NCBI GenBank assembly: GCA_001770725.1
Contig: MERU01000007.1
Location: 420,924-484,923 of the forward strand
Direction of reading: 5' to 3'
DNA length: 64,000 nt
Source of the DNA: Burkholderiales bacterium RIFCSPHIGHO2_01_FULL_63_240
Lineage (GTDB): Bacteria > Pseudomonadota > Gammaproteobacteria > Burkholderiales > Burkholderiaceae_C
Numbering within the stretch: position 1 is the stretch's first letter; every line of letters begins with the position of its first letter. This document shows positions 35,637-49,740 of this stretch, piece after piece. The translations under genes and the position numbers were made by a program. Under the pieces are notes generated by a model. It saw nothing but the letters and a program-made list of their open reading frames with translations. It had not been told where the DNA came from and made no database searches.

Positions 35637-36815
35637 ATGCCCGCCCTGCGCAACCTGCCCCTGAGCTACATCGCCCGCAACCTCTGGGTGCGGCGCGTGA
35701 CCACGCTGCTCACGGCGGGCGGCATGGCCCTGGTGGTGTACGTGTTCGCCACCGTGCTGATGATGAGCGAGGGCATCCGGGCCACGCTGGTGGCCACGGG
35801 CCAGCCCGACAACGTCATGGTGCTGCGCAAGGGCGCGGGGGCCGAGATCAACTCCGGCATCACGCGCGCTCAGGCCGCCATCGTCGCCAGCTTGCCGGGC
35901 CTGGCCACCGACGGGCAGGGCAGGGCCCTGCTCAGCCGCGAGCCCGTGGTGCTCAACACCCTGCCCAAGCGCGACAGCGGCAAGCCCAGCAACGTCACCG
36001 TGCGCGGCACCTCCGACATCGGCCTGATGCTGCGCCCGCAGGTCAGGTTGCTGCAGGGGCGCATGTTCACGCCGGGCACCTCGGAGATCGTCACCGGCAC
36101 GGCCATTGCCAAGGGCTTCGCGGGCGCGGGCCTGGGCGAGACGCTGCGCTTTGCCGGGCGCGAGTGGCGCGTGGTCGGCGTCTTCGACGCGGCGGGCAGC
36201 GCTTTCGACTCCGAGATCTGGGGCGACAGCGAGCAGATGATGCAGGCCTTTCGCCGCCAGAACTATTCGAGCGTGGTGCTGCGCCTGGCCGATGCCGACG
36301 CCTTCGACAAGCTGCGCACGCGCATCGAGGACGACCCGCGCCTGACGCTGGAGGCCAAGCGCGAGGTGCGCTTTTATGCCGAGCAGTCCGAGGCCCTGGC
36401 CACCTTCATCCGCCTGCTGGGCATGGCGCTGTCGATCATCTTTTCCATCGGGGCCATCGTCGGCGCGATGATCACCATGTTCGCCTCGGTGGCGGCGCGC
36501 ACCGGCGAGATCGGCACCCTGCGTGCGCTGGGTTTCCGGCGCAGCGCGGTGCTCACGGCTTTCCTGGGCGAGGCCTTGCTGCTGGCGCTTGTGGGCGGCA
36601 TCATGGGGCTGGCCGGTGCGTCGCTGATGCAATCGGTGGACATCTCCACGGTGAACTTCCAGACGTTTTCAGAGCTCGCGTTCCGCTTTCGTTTGACGCC
36701 GGCCATCGCCGTGCAGTCCATCGCTTTTGCGCTGCTGATGGGACTGGTCGGTGGCTTCATCCCCGCCTGGCGTGCCGCGCGCATGAAGATCGTCGACTGC
36801 TTGCGCGCGGCCTGA
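35637..36815 (+). CDS. FtsX/MacB-like ABC transporter permease (second)
   Basis: YIARNLWVRRVTTLLTAGGMALVVYVFATVLMMSEGIR; RTGEIGTLRALGFRRSAVLTAFLGEALLLALVGG. Confidence 0.9.
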   Translation: MPALRNLPLSYIARNLWVRRVTTLLTAGGMALVVYVFATVLMMSEGIRATLVATGQPDNVMVLRKGAGAEINSGITRAQAAIVASLPGLATDGQGRALLSREPVVLNTLPKRDSGKPSNVTVRGTSDIGLMLRPQVRLLQGRMFTPGTSEIVTGTAIAKGFAGAGLGETLRFAGREWRVVGVFDAAGSAFDSEIWGDSEQMMQAFRRQNYSSVVLRLADADAFDKLRTRIEDDPRLTLEAKREVRFYAEQSEALATFIRLLGMALSIIFSIGAIVGAMITMFASVAARTGEIGTLRALGFRRSAVLTAFLGEALLLALVGGIMGLAGASLMQSVDISTVNFQTFSELAFRFRLTPAIAVQSIAFALLMGLVGGFIPAWRAARMKIVDCLRAA

Positions 36816-36853
36816 CATCCGCCCGGATCCTTCTCTTTTCAAGGACTTCATCG

Positions 36854-37732
36854 ATGCACCTGTGCACCTTCGATCAACATGGCCTCACCCACGTTGCCCT
36901 CGTGCGTGGCAAGGACCTCGTCACCCTGGGTGACAAGCTGGGCCTGGCCGCCCACCAGCCCATGATCGACCTGATCACGCGCTGGTCGGAGCTCCAGCCC
37001 CAGGTGCAGATGCTGGTCGATGCACCGGCCGATGCCTCGCTCGACGAGGTCCACCTTCAGGCGCCGGTGCCGCGTCCGGGCAAGGCCCTGGCCATCGGCC
37101 TGAACTACCTCGATCACGTGCAGGAGAGCATCGTGGGCGAGAGCCGCACGGTGCCCGATCACCAGGTGTGGTTCCCCAAGCTGCCCAACGCCATCAACGG
37201 CCCCTTCGATGACATCGTGCTGCCGCGCATCTCGCAGATGACCGACTACGAGGGCGAGATGGTGGCCGTCATCGGCCAGCGTTGCCGCCACGTGCCCCCC
37301 GAGCGCGCGCACGAGGTGGTGTTCGGCTACGCGGTGGGCAACGATGTGTCGGTGCGCGACATCCAGAAGCGCACCTCGCAATGGACGCTGGGCAAGGGCT
37401 TTGACACGCATGCGCCGTTCGGGCCCTGGATCACGACCGCCGACGAGGTCGAGGACCCGCACGCGCTGGAGCTGAAATGCTGGGTCAATGGCGAGCTGCG
37501 CCAGCACAGCAACACGAAGCTGATGATCCACAACGTGTGGGCGCAGATCGCGCAGCTGACGCAGGTGATGACGCTGGAGCCGGGGGACGTGGTCTTCACC
37601 GGGACCTGTGCCGGTGTCGGCGCTGCTTTTTCACCGCCGAAGTTCTTGCGAGCCGGCGACACGGTGCGCATCGAGATCGAAAGCCTGGGCGCCATCGTGG
37701 CGCATTGCGTGGATGAGGCGCCGTTGGTGTGA
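36854..37732 (+). CDS. Fumarylacetoacetate hydrolase family protein
   Basis: PGKALAIGLNYLDHVQES; YEGEMVAVIGQ; GYAVGNDVSVRDIQKRTSQWTLGKGFDTHAPFGPWI. Confidence 0.93.
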   Translation: MHLCTFDQHGLTHVALVRGKDLVTLGDKLGLAAHQPMIDLITRWSELQPQVQMLVDAPADASLDEVHLQAPVPRPGKALAIGLNYLDHVQESIVGESRTVPDHQVWFPKLPNAINGPFDDIVLPRISQMTDYEGEMVAVIGQRCRHVPPERAHEVVFGYAVGNDVSVRDIQKRTSQWTLGKGFDTHAPFGPWITTADEVEDPHALELKCWVNGELRQHSNTKLMIHNVWAQIAQLTQVMTLEPGDVVFTGTCAGVGAAFSPPKFLRAGDTVRIEIESLGAIVAHCVDEAPLV

Positions 37733-37815
37733 GCTTTTTTGCTGCTCATGCGTCTTTTGATGCTGTGGAGCGGGAGTGGCTCTGTTTTGGGGTGTTGCCA
37801 CGGTTGAGCAACGGT

Positions 37816-37956
37816 CAGGGGGCGAGGGGTGCCTGCTCCGGCCCTGCGCGGGGCACCACCGAGCTGGGCCAACATCACCCCTTGAACGCGAGCCAAGCAG
37901 TTGCCGAGCCATGACACCGCACATGTCGGGCCTGCGCAGGCACCCCTCGCCCCCTG
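37816..37956. repeat. Structured repeat, copy 1: 93-nt core in a 20-bp perfect stem
   Basis: CAGGGGGCGAGGGGTGCCTG (37816-37835) pairs perfectly with 37937-37956; core 37840-37932. Confidence 0.85.
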
Positions 37957-37984
37957 CCCGCGACACAAGGTGGCAGGCGGAGAA

Positions 37985-38024
37985 GGAAGAAGAAGGGCGA
38001 CGCTTGCGTCGCCCTTCTTCTTCC
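37985..38024. repeat. 19-bp perfect hairpin between the two structured repeats
   Basis: GGAAGAAGAAGGGCGACGC-TT-GCGTCGCCCTTCTTCTTCC. Confidence 0.85.
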
Positions 38025-38056
38025 GCCCCTCTAACCGGTGCGCGGTGGTTCGGGTT

Positions 38057-38198
38057 CGGTGGGTGGGGTGGGTGTGAGCCGGCCCGACATGTGCGGTGTC
38101 ATGGCTCGGCAACCACTTGGTCGGTGTTCAAGGGGTGAAGGTTCAACCAGCTCGGTGATGCCCCGCGCAGGGCCGGCTCACACCCACCCCACCCGCCG
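38057..38198. repeat. Structured repeat, copy 2 (inverted): 94-nt core in a 24- to 29-bp stem
   Basis: GGTGGGGTGGGTGTGAGCCGGCCC (38062-38085) pairs perfectly with 38170-38193; core is the reverse complement of the copy 1 core with about a dozen changes. Confidence 0.85.
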
Positions 38199-38244
38199 GA
38201 CCAAGCGCCAGCCGACGCACGATCCCCACCGACCAAAAGCCCCA

Positions 38245-38853
38245 TCAACCACCAACCTCATCCGGCAACAACGAATGCAGCACCGCCCGCACGAACTCGC
38301 TGATCGTGGGCTGCAGCTCCACCAACCTGTCGGCCCGGTCTTCTTCGATGGCCTGCACGATGAGCTCGTTGATGCCCCCCACCGTGGCCGTCGCCAGCGC
38401 CGGTGACAGCGGCCGCTTGCCCGGCTCCTTCAGCCGCGACAGCTCCACCTGCATCATCAGGAACTGCGTGAAGCGCTCGCTGATGCGCCGCCGCATGGCC
38501 AGGCCCTTGGGCCCCAGCGTCAGCATCTCCAGGTAGAGCGCGCGCACCAGGGCGGGCCGCTGCTGCAGGTTGTGCAGGTAGGCGGCCGTCACCTTTTCCA
38601 GCTCTTGCACCCAGTCGCCTTCCGGGTCGTAGCCCGCTGCGATCACGCCCATCACCTCTTCGCTCAGGCGCTCGCACAGGGCCAGCAGGCAGGCCTCCTT
38701 GCCATCGAAGTGCTCGTAGAACGTGCGGCGCGACACGTGGGCGGCCGCCACCACGTCCGCGATGGTGAGGTCGGCCCAGGCGCGCTCGCACAGCACCAGG
38801 GCCAGGCCGTCAAGCAGTCGCTGTCGGGGGGCAGGGGCGCTGTCGGGGGACAT
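38245..38853 (-). CDS. TetR/AcrR family regulator, paralogous to 1063-1671
   Basis: TIADVVAAAHVSRRTFYEHFDGKEACLLALCERLSEE; shared C-terminal pattern GGINELIVQAIEEDRADRLVEL. Confidence 0.88.
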   Translation of the reverse strand: MSPDSAPAPRQRLLDGLALVLCERAWADLTIADVVAAAHVSRRTFYEHFDGKEACLLALCERLSEEVMGVIAAGYDPEGDWVQELEKVTAAYLHNLQQRPALVRALYLEMLTLGPKGLAMRRRISERFTQFLMMQVELSRLKEPGKRPLSPALATATVGGINELIVQAIEEDRADRLVELQPTISEFVRAVLHSLLPDEVGG

Positions 38854-38899
38854 GTTGGCGCTTTGGGTCGGCACGTGAATGGGGCGGGTGGTCGGGTTT

Positions 38900-38915
38900 G
38901 GTACTTGACAGTACC
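38900..38915. promoter_or_regulatory. Operator GGTAC-TTGACA-GTACC
   Basis: Perfect GGTAC-N6-GTACC between tetR and hydrolase. Confidence 0.65.
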
Positions 38916-38943
38916 AGCTGGCGAGTCTAATCTGCGCCCGATT

Positions 38944-38959
38944 GGTACGGGTGAGTACC
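38944..38959. promoter_or_regulatory. Operator GGTAC-GGGTGA-GTACC
   Basis: Second perfect site, 44 bp from the first, start to start. Confidence 0.65.
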
Positions 38960-39007
38960 AACTGAAATCGACCCACATCAAGATTCGGTTCGCACCGAGG
39001 AGACCCC

Positions 39008-39994
39008 ATGACCCGCAAGCTCCTGGCCGCCACCGCGGCACTCCTGTCTGCCCCCCTGCTGGCGCTGGCGCAGGCCCCCGTCGTCATGGCGGCGGCGGTC
39101 GGCACCGTGCAGCCCCTGACCTTCGCCTGCCAGCAGGTCACCTGCGACGGCGAGCTCTGGCTGCCCGCCGCCCGCGCCGACGGCAAGAAGCCTCCGGTCA
39201 TCGTCATGGCCCACGGCTTTGGTGGCCTGCGCGACTGGGGCCTGGGCCCCTTCGCCGAGCGCTTCGTCAAGGCCGGTTTTGCCGTCGTGCGCTTCGATTA
39301 CCGGGGTTTCGGCAAGAGCGGTGGCAAGCCCCGCCGCGTGGTCGACGGCAAGGAGCACGTCAAGGACTGGCTGTCGGCGCTGGACGCCGTGGCCCAGCGC
39401 AGCGACATCGACCCGCAGCGCATCGGCGTCTGGGGCACGTCCTACAGCGGCGGTCAGGTGCTGGTGGTGGGCGCCGAGCGGCCCCAGCAGGTCAAGGCGG
39501 TGAGCGCCCAGGTGCCGTTCGTCAGCGGCCTCTCCAGCGGCCTGCAGTACCCCATCAAGTACCAGCCCCTGGCCACCTGGTACGCCTTGCGCGACCTGAT
39601 GCGCGGCGACGACGAAGAACCCGTGTACGTGCCCACCATCGCACCCAATGCCTTCTCGGCCCTGATCTGCCCCGAGTGCAGCGAGGGCTACAAAAAGCTG
39701 GTGCCCCCCGGCCAGGAAGACCAGAACAAGGTCGCCGCGCGCGTGTTCCTGAGCCTGCCGTTCTGGTTCCCCGGTGACAGCGCCCCCAGGATCCAGGCCC
39801 CCACCCTGATCGTCGCGGCCGCCAAGGACGGTCTGATCCCGGTGACCAAGGTCCGCGAGGTGGCCAAGTCCGTGCCGAACGGCGAGTACGTCGAACTGCC
39901 CGACGCCGATCACTTCTCGCCCTACACCGGCCCGGCTTTCGAGCAGGTGGTGGCCCGGCAGACGGCGTTCTTCGTCAAGCACCTCAAGCCCTGA
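39008..39994 (+). CDS. Alpha/beta hydrolase with signal peptide
   Basis: PPVIVMAHGFGGLRDWGLGPFAERFVKAGFAVVRFDYRGFGKSGG; GVWGTSYSGGQVL nucleophile elbow. Confidence 0.88.
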   Translation: MTRKLLAATAALLSAPLLALAQAPVVMAAAVGTVQPLTFACQQVTCDGELWLPAARADGKKPPVIVMAHGFGGLRDWGLGPFAERFVKAGFAVVRFDYRGFGKSGGKPRRVVDGKEHVKDWLSALDAVAQRSDIDPQRIGVWGTSYSGGQVLVVGAERPQQVKAVSAQVPFVSGLSSGLQYPIKYQPLATWYALRDLMRGDDEEPVYVPTIAPNAFSALICPECSEGYKKLVPPGQEDQNKVAARVFLSLPFWFPGDSAPRIQAPTLIVAAAKDGLIPVTKVREVAKSVPNGEYVELPDADHFSPYTGPAFEQVVARQTAFFVKHLKP

Positions 39995-40020
39995 GTTCCC
40001 CCTGGGCAGAGGAGGTGGGC

Positions 40021-40038
40021 CGCTCAGGAAACTGAGCG
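40021..40038. repeat. GAAA-tetraloop hairpin after the hydrolase gene
   Basis: CGCTCAG-GAAA-CTGAGCG. Confidence 0.4.
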
Positions 40039-40087
40039 CGGGCGGCCCATGGCGACGTATCATGGTCGATTGTCCTGATCACGCCAG

Positions 40088-43018
<2,931 letters not shown>

Positions 43019-43030
43019 TGCCTTGGCGAA

Positions 43031-44623
43031 TCAGGTCCTCATGAACCCAAGGTCGTATCCCGAGCTGTTGAACTGAGCCAGGTTCGGCAGGAAACCCATC
43101 AGTTCGCTGTGGCCGACGTCCATCCAGCGCCCCAGCGTGTAGGCCAGGTGGTCGACCGAAGTGGTCGGGATCAGGATGCCGTTGTGGATCTGGTCGGCGC
43201 TGCTGAAGGCGCCCTGCGCGTCGGCACTGCTGTACGTGGGGAAGGTGCCGTAGACCTCGGTGCCTCGCACGGCCCCGCCGACCACGAACTGGTGTCCACC
43301 CCAGCCATGGTCGGTGCCATCGCCGTTGCTGGTGAAGGTGCGCCCGAACTCGGATGCGGTGAAGGTGGTCACCTGTGAACTCAGGTCGCCGCTGGGCATG
43401 CCGCGCAGCACCTGGTCGAAGTAGCCCAGCGCGTGGTCCAGCATGGCCAGCTTTTCAGCCTGCTCCTGCACTTGCTTGTCATGGAAATCGAAGCCACCGA
43501 GGTTGACCATGAAGAACTGCCGGCTCATGCCCAGCGACGGGCTCTGACTGGTGGCGATCAGGCGCGCGACCATCTGCAACTGCAGGGCCAGGGAGTTGAA
43601 CTTCTGGCTGCCATCGTTCGGGCTGGTGTACTTGAGCAGGGGATCGTTGTAGGCGTTGGTGACGCCGTTGGTGCTCCAGGGGGCGGAGCCCAGAGGGGAC
43701 AGCCGAGTGCCCATCAGGTCGTTGGCCAGGAGCGCGCGCTTGACCACGTCCTGGTGATCGGACACCAGGATGTTGGCCTGTGAGGCCGTGGTCTGCTGCG
43801 ACATGATGTTGAGCATGGCGGCGTGGAGCGCGGTGTTGCCATACACGCGGCTGGCAATGCCCAGGCCCGGCACGGCGGTGGGGCTGCTCTGGTATGGCAT
43901 CACCGATTGGCCCGACAACCATGTCGCCGAGCTCATCGGCGCCATGCAGGTGAACATGCGCTGGATCACGCGTGCTTCGTCTGTGGGGCGCCCGATGCCG
44001 TTGCGCGACATCAGCTGATCGGCCATCCGTCCGCCCCAGCCTGCCTGGGCGCCCTCTGGCTCGAAACTCTGCCAGGTCGATTGCTGGTCGTTGTGGGAAA
44101 AGAGTTTCTTGGGTTTGCTGACCGATGCATTGCCCCAGTCCGCCTTGCTGGTGGGGCGCGTCAGCGGCCCGACATTGGCGATCACGGCGGCGGTGCCGTT
44201 GCCATGGAGCTGCTGCAGGCGGGTGAGCGAGGGGTGCAGGGCAAAACTGCGCCCGCTGTGCACTGAACGGTTGGCGTGAGAGATGGGCAGCACCCCTCCC
44301 TGGCGTTCGGGAGTGCCCGCCGCCGCCGAACCGTTGGGGGCCACGCCCGTTTCCATCAGCGCGATCGAGCTGCTGCCATCGGTGGGCCGACGGTGCTTGA
44401 GGTAATGGGTCCAGGACGAGCTGTCCGTGGCCAGCACCGTGTTGAAGGCGTCATTGCCGCCGGACAGGAACACGCAGACCAGGGCCTTGTAGCCGCCGTT
44501 GCTTTGCGCCGCGGCGCGGGTGATGGCGCTCATGTTCAGGCCAAACGGCACTGCCGCCCCGAGGGCCGAAAGCGAGGCTGCCTGAGCGAGGAAGCGCCGA
44601 CGTGATGGGCCTGGATGGTTCAT
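43031..44623 (-). CDS. DUF1501 domain protein with Tat-type signal
   Basis: MNHPGPSRRRFLAQAASLSALGAAVPFGLNMSAITRAAAQSNGGYKALVCVFLSGGNDAFN; TASEFGRTFTSNGDGTDHGWGGHQFVVGG. Confidence 0.9.
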   Translation of the reverse strand: MNHPGPSRRRFLAQAASLSALGAAVPFGLNMSAITRAAAQSNGGYKALVCVFLSGGNDAFNTVLATDSSSWTHYLKHRRPTDGSSSIALMETGVAPNGSAAAGTPERQGGVLPISHANRSVHSGRSFALHPSLTRLQQLHGNGTAAVIANVGPLTRPTSKADWGNASVSKPKKLFSHNDQQSTWQSFEPEGAQAGWGGRMADQLMSRNGIGRPTDEARVIQRMFTCMAPMSSATWLSGQSVMPYQSSPTAVPGLGIASRVYGNTALHAAMLNIMSQQTTASQANILVSDHQDVVKRALLANDLMGTRLSPLGSAPWSTNGVTNAYNDPLLKYTSPNDGSQKFNSLALQLQMVARLIATSQSPSLGMSRQFFMVNLGGFDFHDKQVQEQAEKLAMLDHALGYFDQVLRGMPSGDLSSQVTTFTASEFGRTFTSNGDGTDHGWGGHQFVVGGAVRGTEVYGTFPTYSSADAQGAFSSADQIHNGILIPTTSVDHLAYTLGRWMDVGHSELMGFLPNLAQFNSSGYDLGFMRT

Positions 44624-44633
44624 GTTCTCGACC

Positions 44634-46400
44634 TCATTGCTGGATCACGAACTCAGGCGAGACAGCGACCATGAGGACGGCTGCCTGGATGCGTTGGCGT
44701 TTCTGGAGCGTGGTGGCGGACGGCATGGCCTGCAGGGCCGCGATCGCGGGCGTGCGCGCGGGCTCGGCCAGGGCATGTCCGAGCATGCGTGTGGCGACGG
44801 CATCGATCAGGCCTTCCGGGTTCGACGTCAGACTGCTCCAGCCGCTGAAATCGAACTGGATGTCTTTGGCGCTGGGCGAGCCCACCCATTCACCCCAGCC
44901 GTTTTCAAGGATGTCGGCCACGAAATTGGCGTAGCCCAGCACCGATGTTTCCGTGGTGATCTGCATTTCGGGGGCCACCAGGCCCCGGTCGGCCACCTGG
45001 GTTTGAGGAGGGCGGTAGCCCGGGCGGTAGAAATTGAAGACCGAGGGGGAGCGCATGGGGGTCTGGGCCAGCTCGGTGCCTGGATCGCTCGACTCCACGG
45101 CCAGGTAAAAGCGGTTGGAGCCGCTGCTCGAATACTGCGAACTGGTGTGCGGGACGGCCCTCAGCAGGTGGGCCAGCCTCAGGACGGGTTCCCGGACCTT
45201 GCCGTAAGCCGAGATCGAGCCCAGGGCGGTTGTCGGCTGGCGGGCTTCCGGGTGCAGCAGGATCTCCTTGACCACGGACGGAAGGTTGCCGCCGGAGCTC
45301 CTGAAGACCCGGGTGATGTCGATCACGTACTGGTCGCTCGGGTTGCTGGTCACCAGGCGCTGGATCAACTGGCGGCTGATGAAGGGGGCGGTGTTGGGGT
45401 GATTCGCCAGTCGGTCCAGGGCGGCCTTCAAGCTCGCGCGGGGATCGGCCGTGGCTTGGGCGGGCACCGTCACTCCCAGGAAGTCTTTCTGCGACGTGGC
45501 ATGTTCTTCGCCGTAGGCGGACATGGGCGTCACCTCCTGGCTGGCGTCCTTGCACTCGGTGGCTCGCCAGAAGCACTTCCACCAGGCGAGCGCCGATTTC
45601 GTGCCAGGCCAGTGCCAGCTCCAACCCGTGAACACCCGGGCCAGGCCTTTGATGTCGCTGGCGTTGTAGGTTTCGATGTGCTGCCCATTGACGACCTTGG
45701 GCTTGCCAGCATCGTCGAGTTCATACAGCCCGATGGAGAACAGCTGCATCACCTCCCGGGCGAAGTTCTCGTCCGGCACGCGGCCCGCACCATCTTCTTT
45801 GCGATTGCTCAGGTGCGACAGGTACTGCCCCATGGCAGGGTGCAGGGCCACCCCCTCGAGCAACTCGCGGTAAGTGCCTCGGGACTTGGTGGTCAGCATG
45901 TCGAGGTAGCTGGCGACCATGCGACTTTCGTCGAATGGCACCGTGGACACCACGAAGATCTGAGACAGCGCGAAGGCGGTCTTGTGACGCAACTGAGCTT
46001 GATGGTCCTGGATCGCGAGCGTCCACCAGCTGTGCGCCAGGTCAACGCTGTTGGGCTGGCGTGCCTTGAAGGCCCCCGAGGCCTCGACCAGCGCCACGTG
46101 GGTGCTCATCGGCGGGGTGGCGAACTGCTCATCGATCCAGCGTGAATAGCCGATGCTGCGCACGCGGGCGATGTCGTCGGCGCGCGGCCCGAAGGTGGCT
46201 TGGGTCAGGAATCGGTGGGCTTCGTCGTCAGATCGGGGGATGGACTGGGCCTGGCTGGTGTCCTTGCCCGGGTTGTCCTTGCCCTCGCCTCCACCGCAGC
46301 CTGACAGGACGGCTGCCGCGATCGCAGCTGCCATGGCCCAGGACCGGGCACTCGACAGGTCGCGCCCACGAATCAGGCTGAAAGGCGTTGGCAGTGGCAT
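44634..46400 (-). CDS. DUF1800 domain protein, lipoprotein signal
   Basis: AVLSGCGGGEGK lipobox; DDEAHRFLTQATFGPRADDIARVRSIGYSRWIDEQF; NFAREVMQLFSIGLYEL. Confidence 0.9.
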   Translation of the reverse strand: MPLPTPFSLIRGRDLSSARSWAMAAAIAAAVLSGCGGGEGKDNPGKDTSQAQSIPRSDDEAHRFLTQATFGPRADDIARVRSIGYSRWIDEQFATPPMSTHVALVEASGAFKARQPNSVDLAHSWWTLAIQDHQAQLRHKTAFALSQIFVVSTVPFDESRMVASYLDMLTTKSRGTYRELLEGVALHPAMGQYLSHLSNRKEDGAGRVPDENFAREVMQLFSIGLYELDDAGKPKVVNGQHIETYNASDIKGLARVFTGWSWHWPGTKSALAWWKCFWRATECKDASQEVTPMSAYGEEHATSQKDFLGVTVPAQATADPRASLKAALDRLANHPNTAPFISRQLIQRLVTSNPSDQYVIDITRVFRSSGGNLPSVVKEILLHPEARQPTTALGSISAYGKVREPVLRLAHLLRAVPHTSSQYSSSGSNRFYLAVESSDPGTELAQTPMRSPSVFNFYRPGYRPPQTQVADRGLVAPEMQITTETSVLGYANFVADILENGWGEWVGSPSAKDIQFDFSGWSSLTSNPEGLIDAVATRMLGHALAEPARTPAIAALQAMPSATTLQKRQRIQAAVLMVAVSPEFVIQQ

Positions 46401-46546
46401 GAAGTCAGCAGGGCTGGGAATGGACGGCGCCAATTTGCCATGCGCCCTTTGGCGCAAAGGATGCCACCCTGCCTCAGATGTAAGGGGGTGAAACGGATGG
46501 TTCAGGTTGCGGCCGAAGGTGCGACATCCATCACGATCGATAACCC

Positions 46547-49351
<2,805 letters not shown>

Positions 49352-49426
49352 CCCGCCATTTTAGTTGGTGGGTCGCCCACCATCGGGACGGGGCCGGCAC
49401 TTGTGGTGGCCAAGCCCCTGAGGCAC

Positions 49427-49684
49427 TCAGGCCTTCAGCAAGGCGTAGAGCTCGTCCTTGAGGCTGACTCGGCGCTGCTTCTTGCCCTCCAGGTCGGCGG
49501 ACGAGGCGTGTTCGACCCGCGTTTCCAGCCGCACGATCTCCTTGTCAAGCTCTTCGTACTCGCGCTCCAGCCTGGCGAAATGCGGGTTGCCGGTCTTGAG
49601 CGCGTGGATGCGGTCCTTCAGTTCGGGGAAGTCTTTGGCCAGCGGGTGGTGTTCTTGGATCATGTGGCTCCTCTCAGTGCTCAT
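49427..49684 (-). CDS. YdcH/DUF465 family small protein
   Basis: HPLAKDFPELKDRIHALKTGNPHFARLEREYEELDKEIVRLE...KKQRRVSLKDELYALL. Confidence 0.88.
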   Translation of the reverse strand: MSTERSHMIQEHHPLAKDFPELKDRIHALKTGNPHFARLEREYEELDKEIVRLETRVEHASSADLEGKKQRRVSLKDELYALLKA

Positions 49685-49740
49685 GGGGTCGGGTGGGGCT
49701 TCATGGTGACGCCGATCGGGCCTTGCATCCTTGCGTCAGA

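Noticed and set aside
32678-35653. 991-aa minus-strand ORF opposite the beta-helix/cytochrome gene
   Set aside because: Antisense shadow; composition is typical of reverse-complemented GC-rich coding sequence.
37816-38198. Retron msr/msd or integron attC interpretation of the structured repeats
   Set aside because: No reverse transcriptase or integrase ORF nearby, and no attC-like core sites; the conserved part is the centre rather than the stem ends.
37776-38406. Small ORFs across the structured repeat region
   Set aside because: Overlap the palindromes, lack ribosome sites and domain content; the signal is structural, not coding.
40039-40087. LexA box upstream of uvrA
   Set aside because: The only CTG...CAG pair near the start (CTGATCACGCCAG) has a 7-nt spacer, not 10; no SOS box could be supported.
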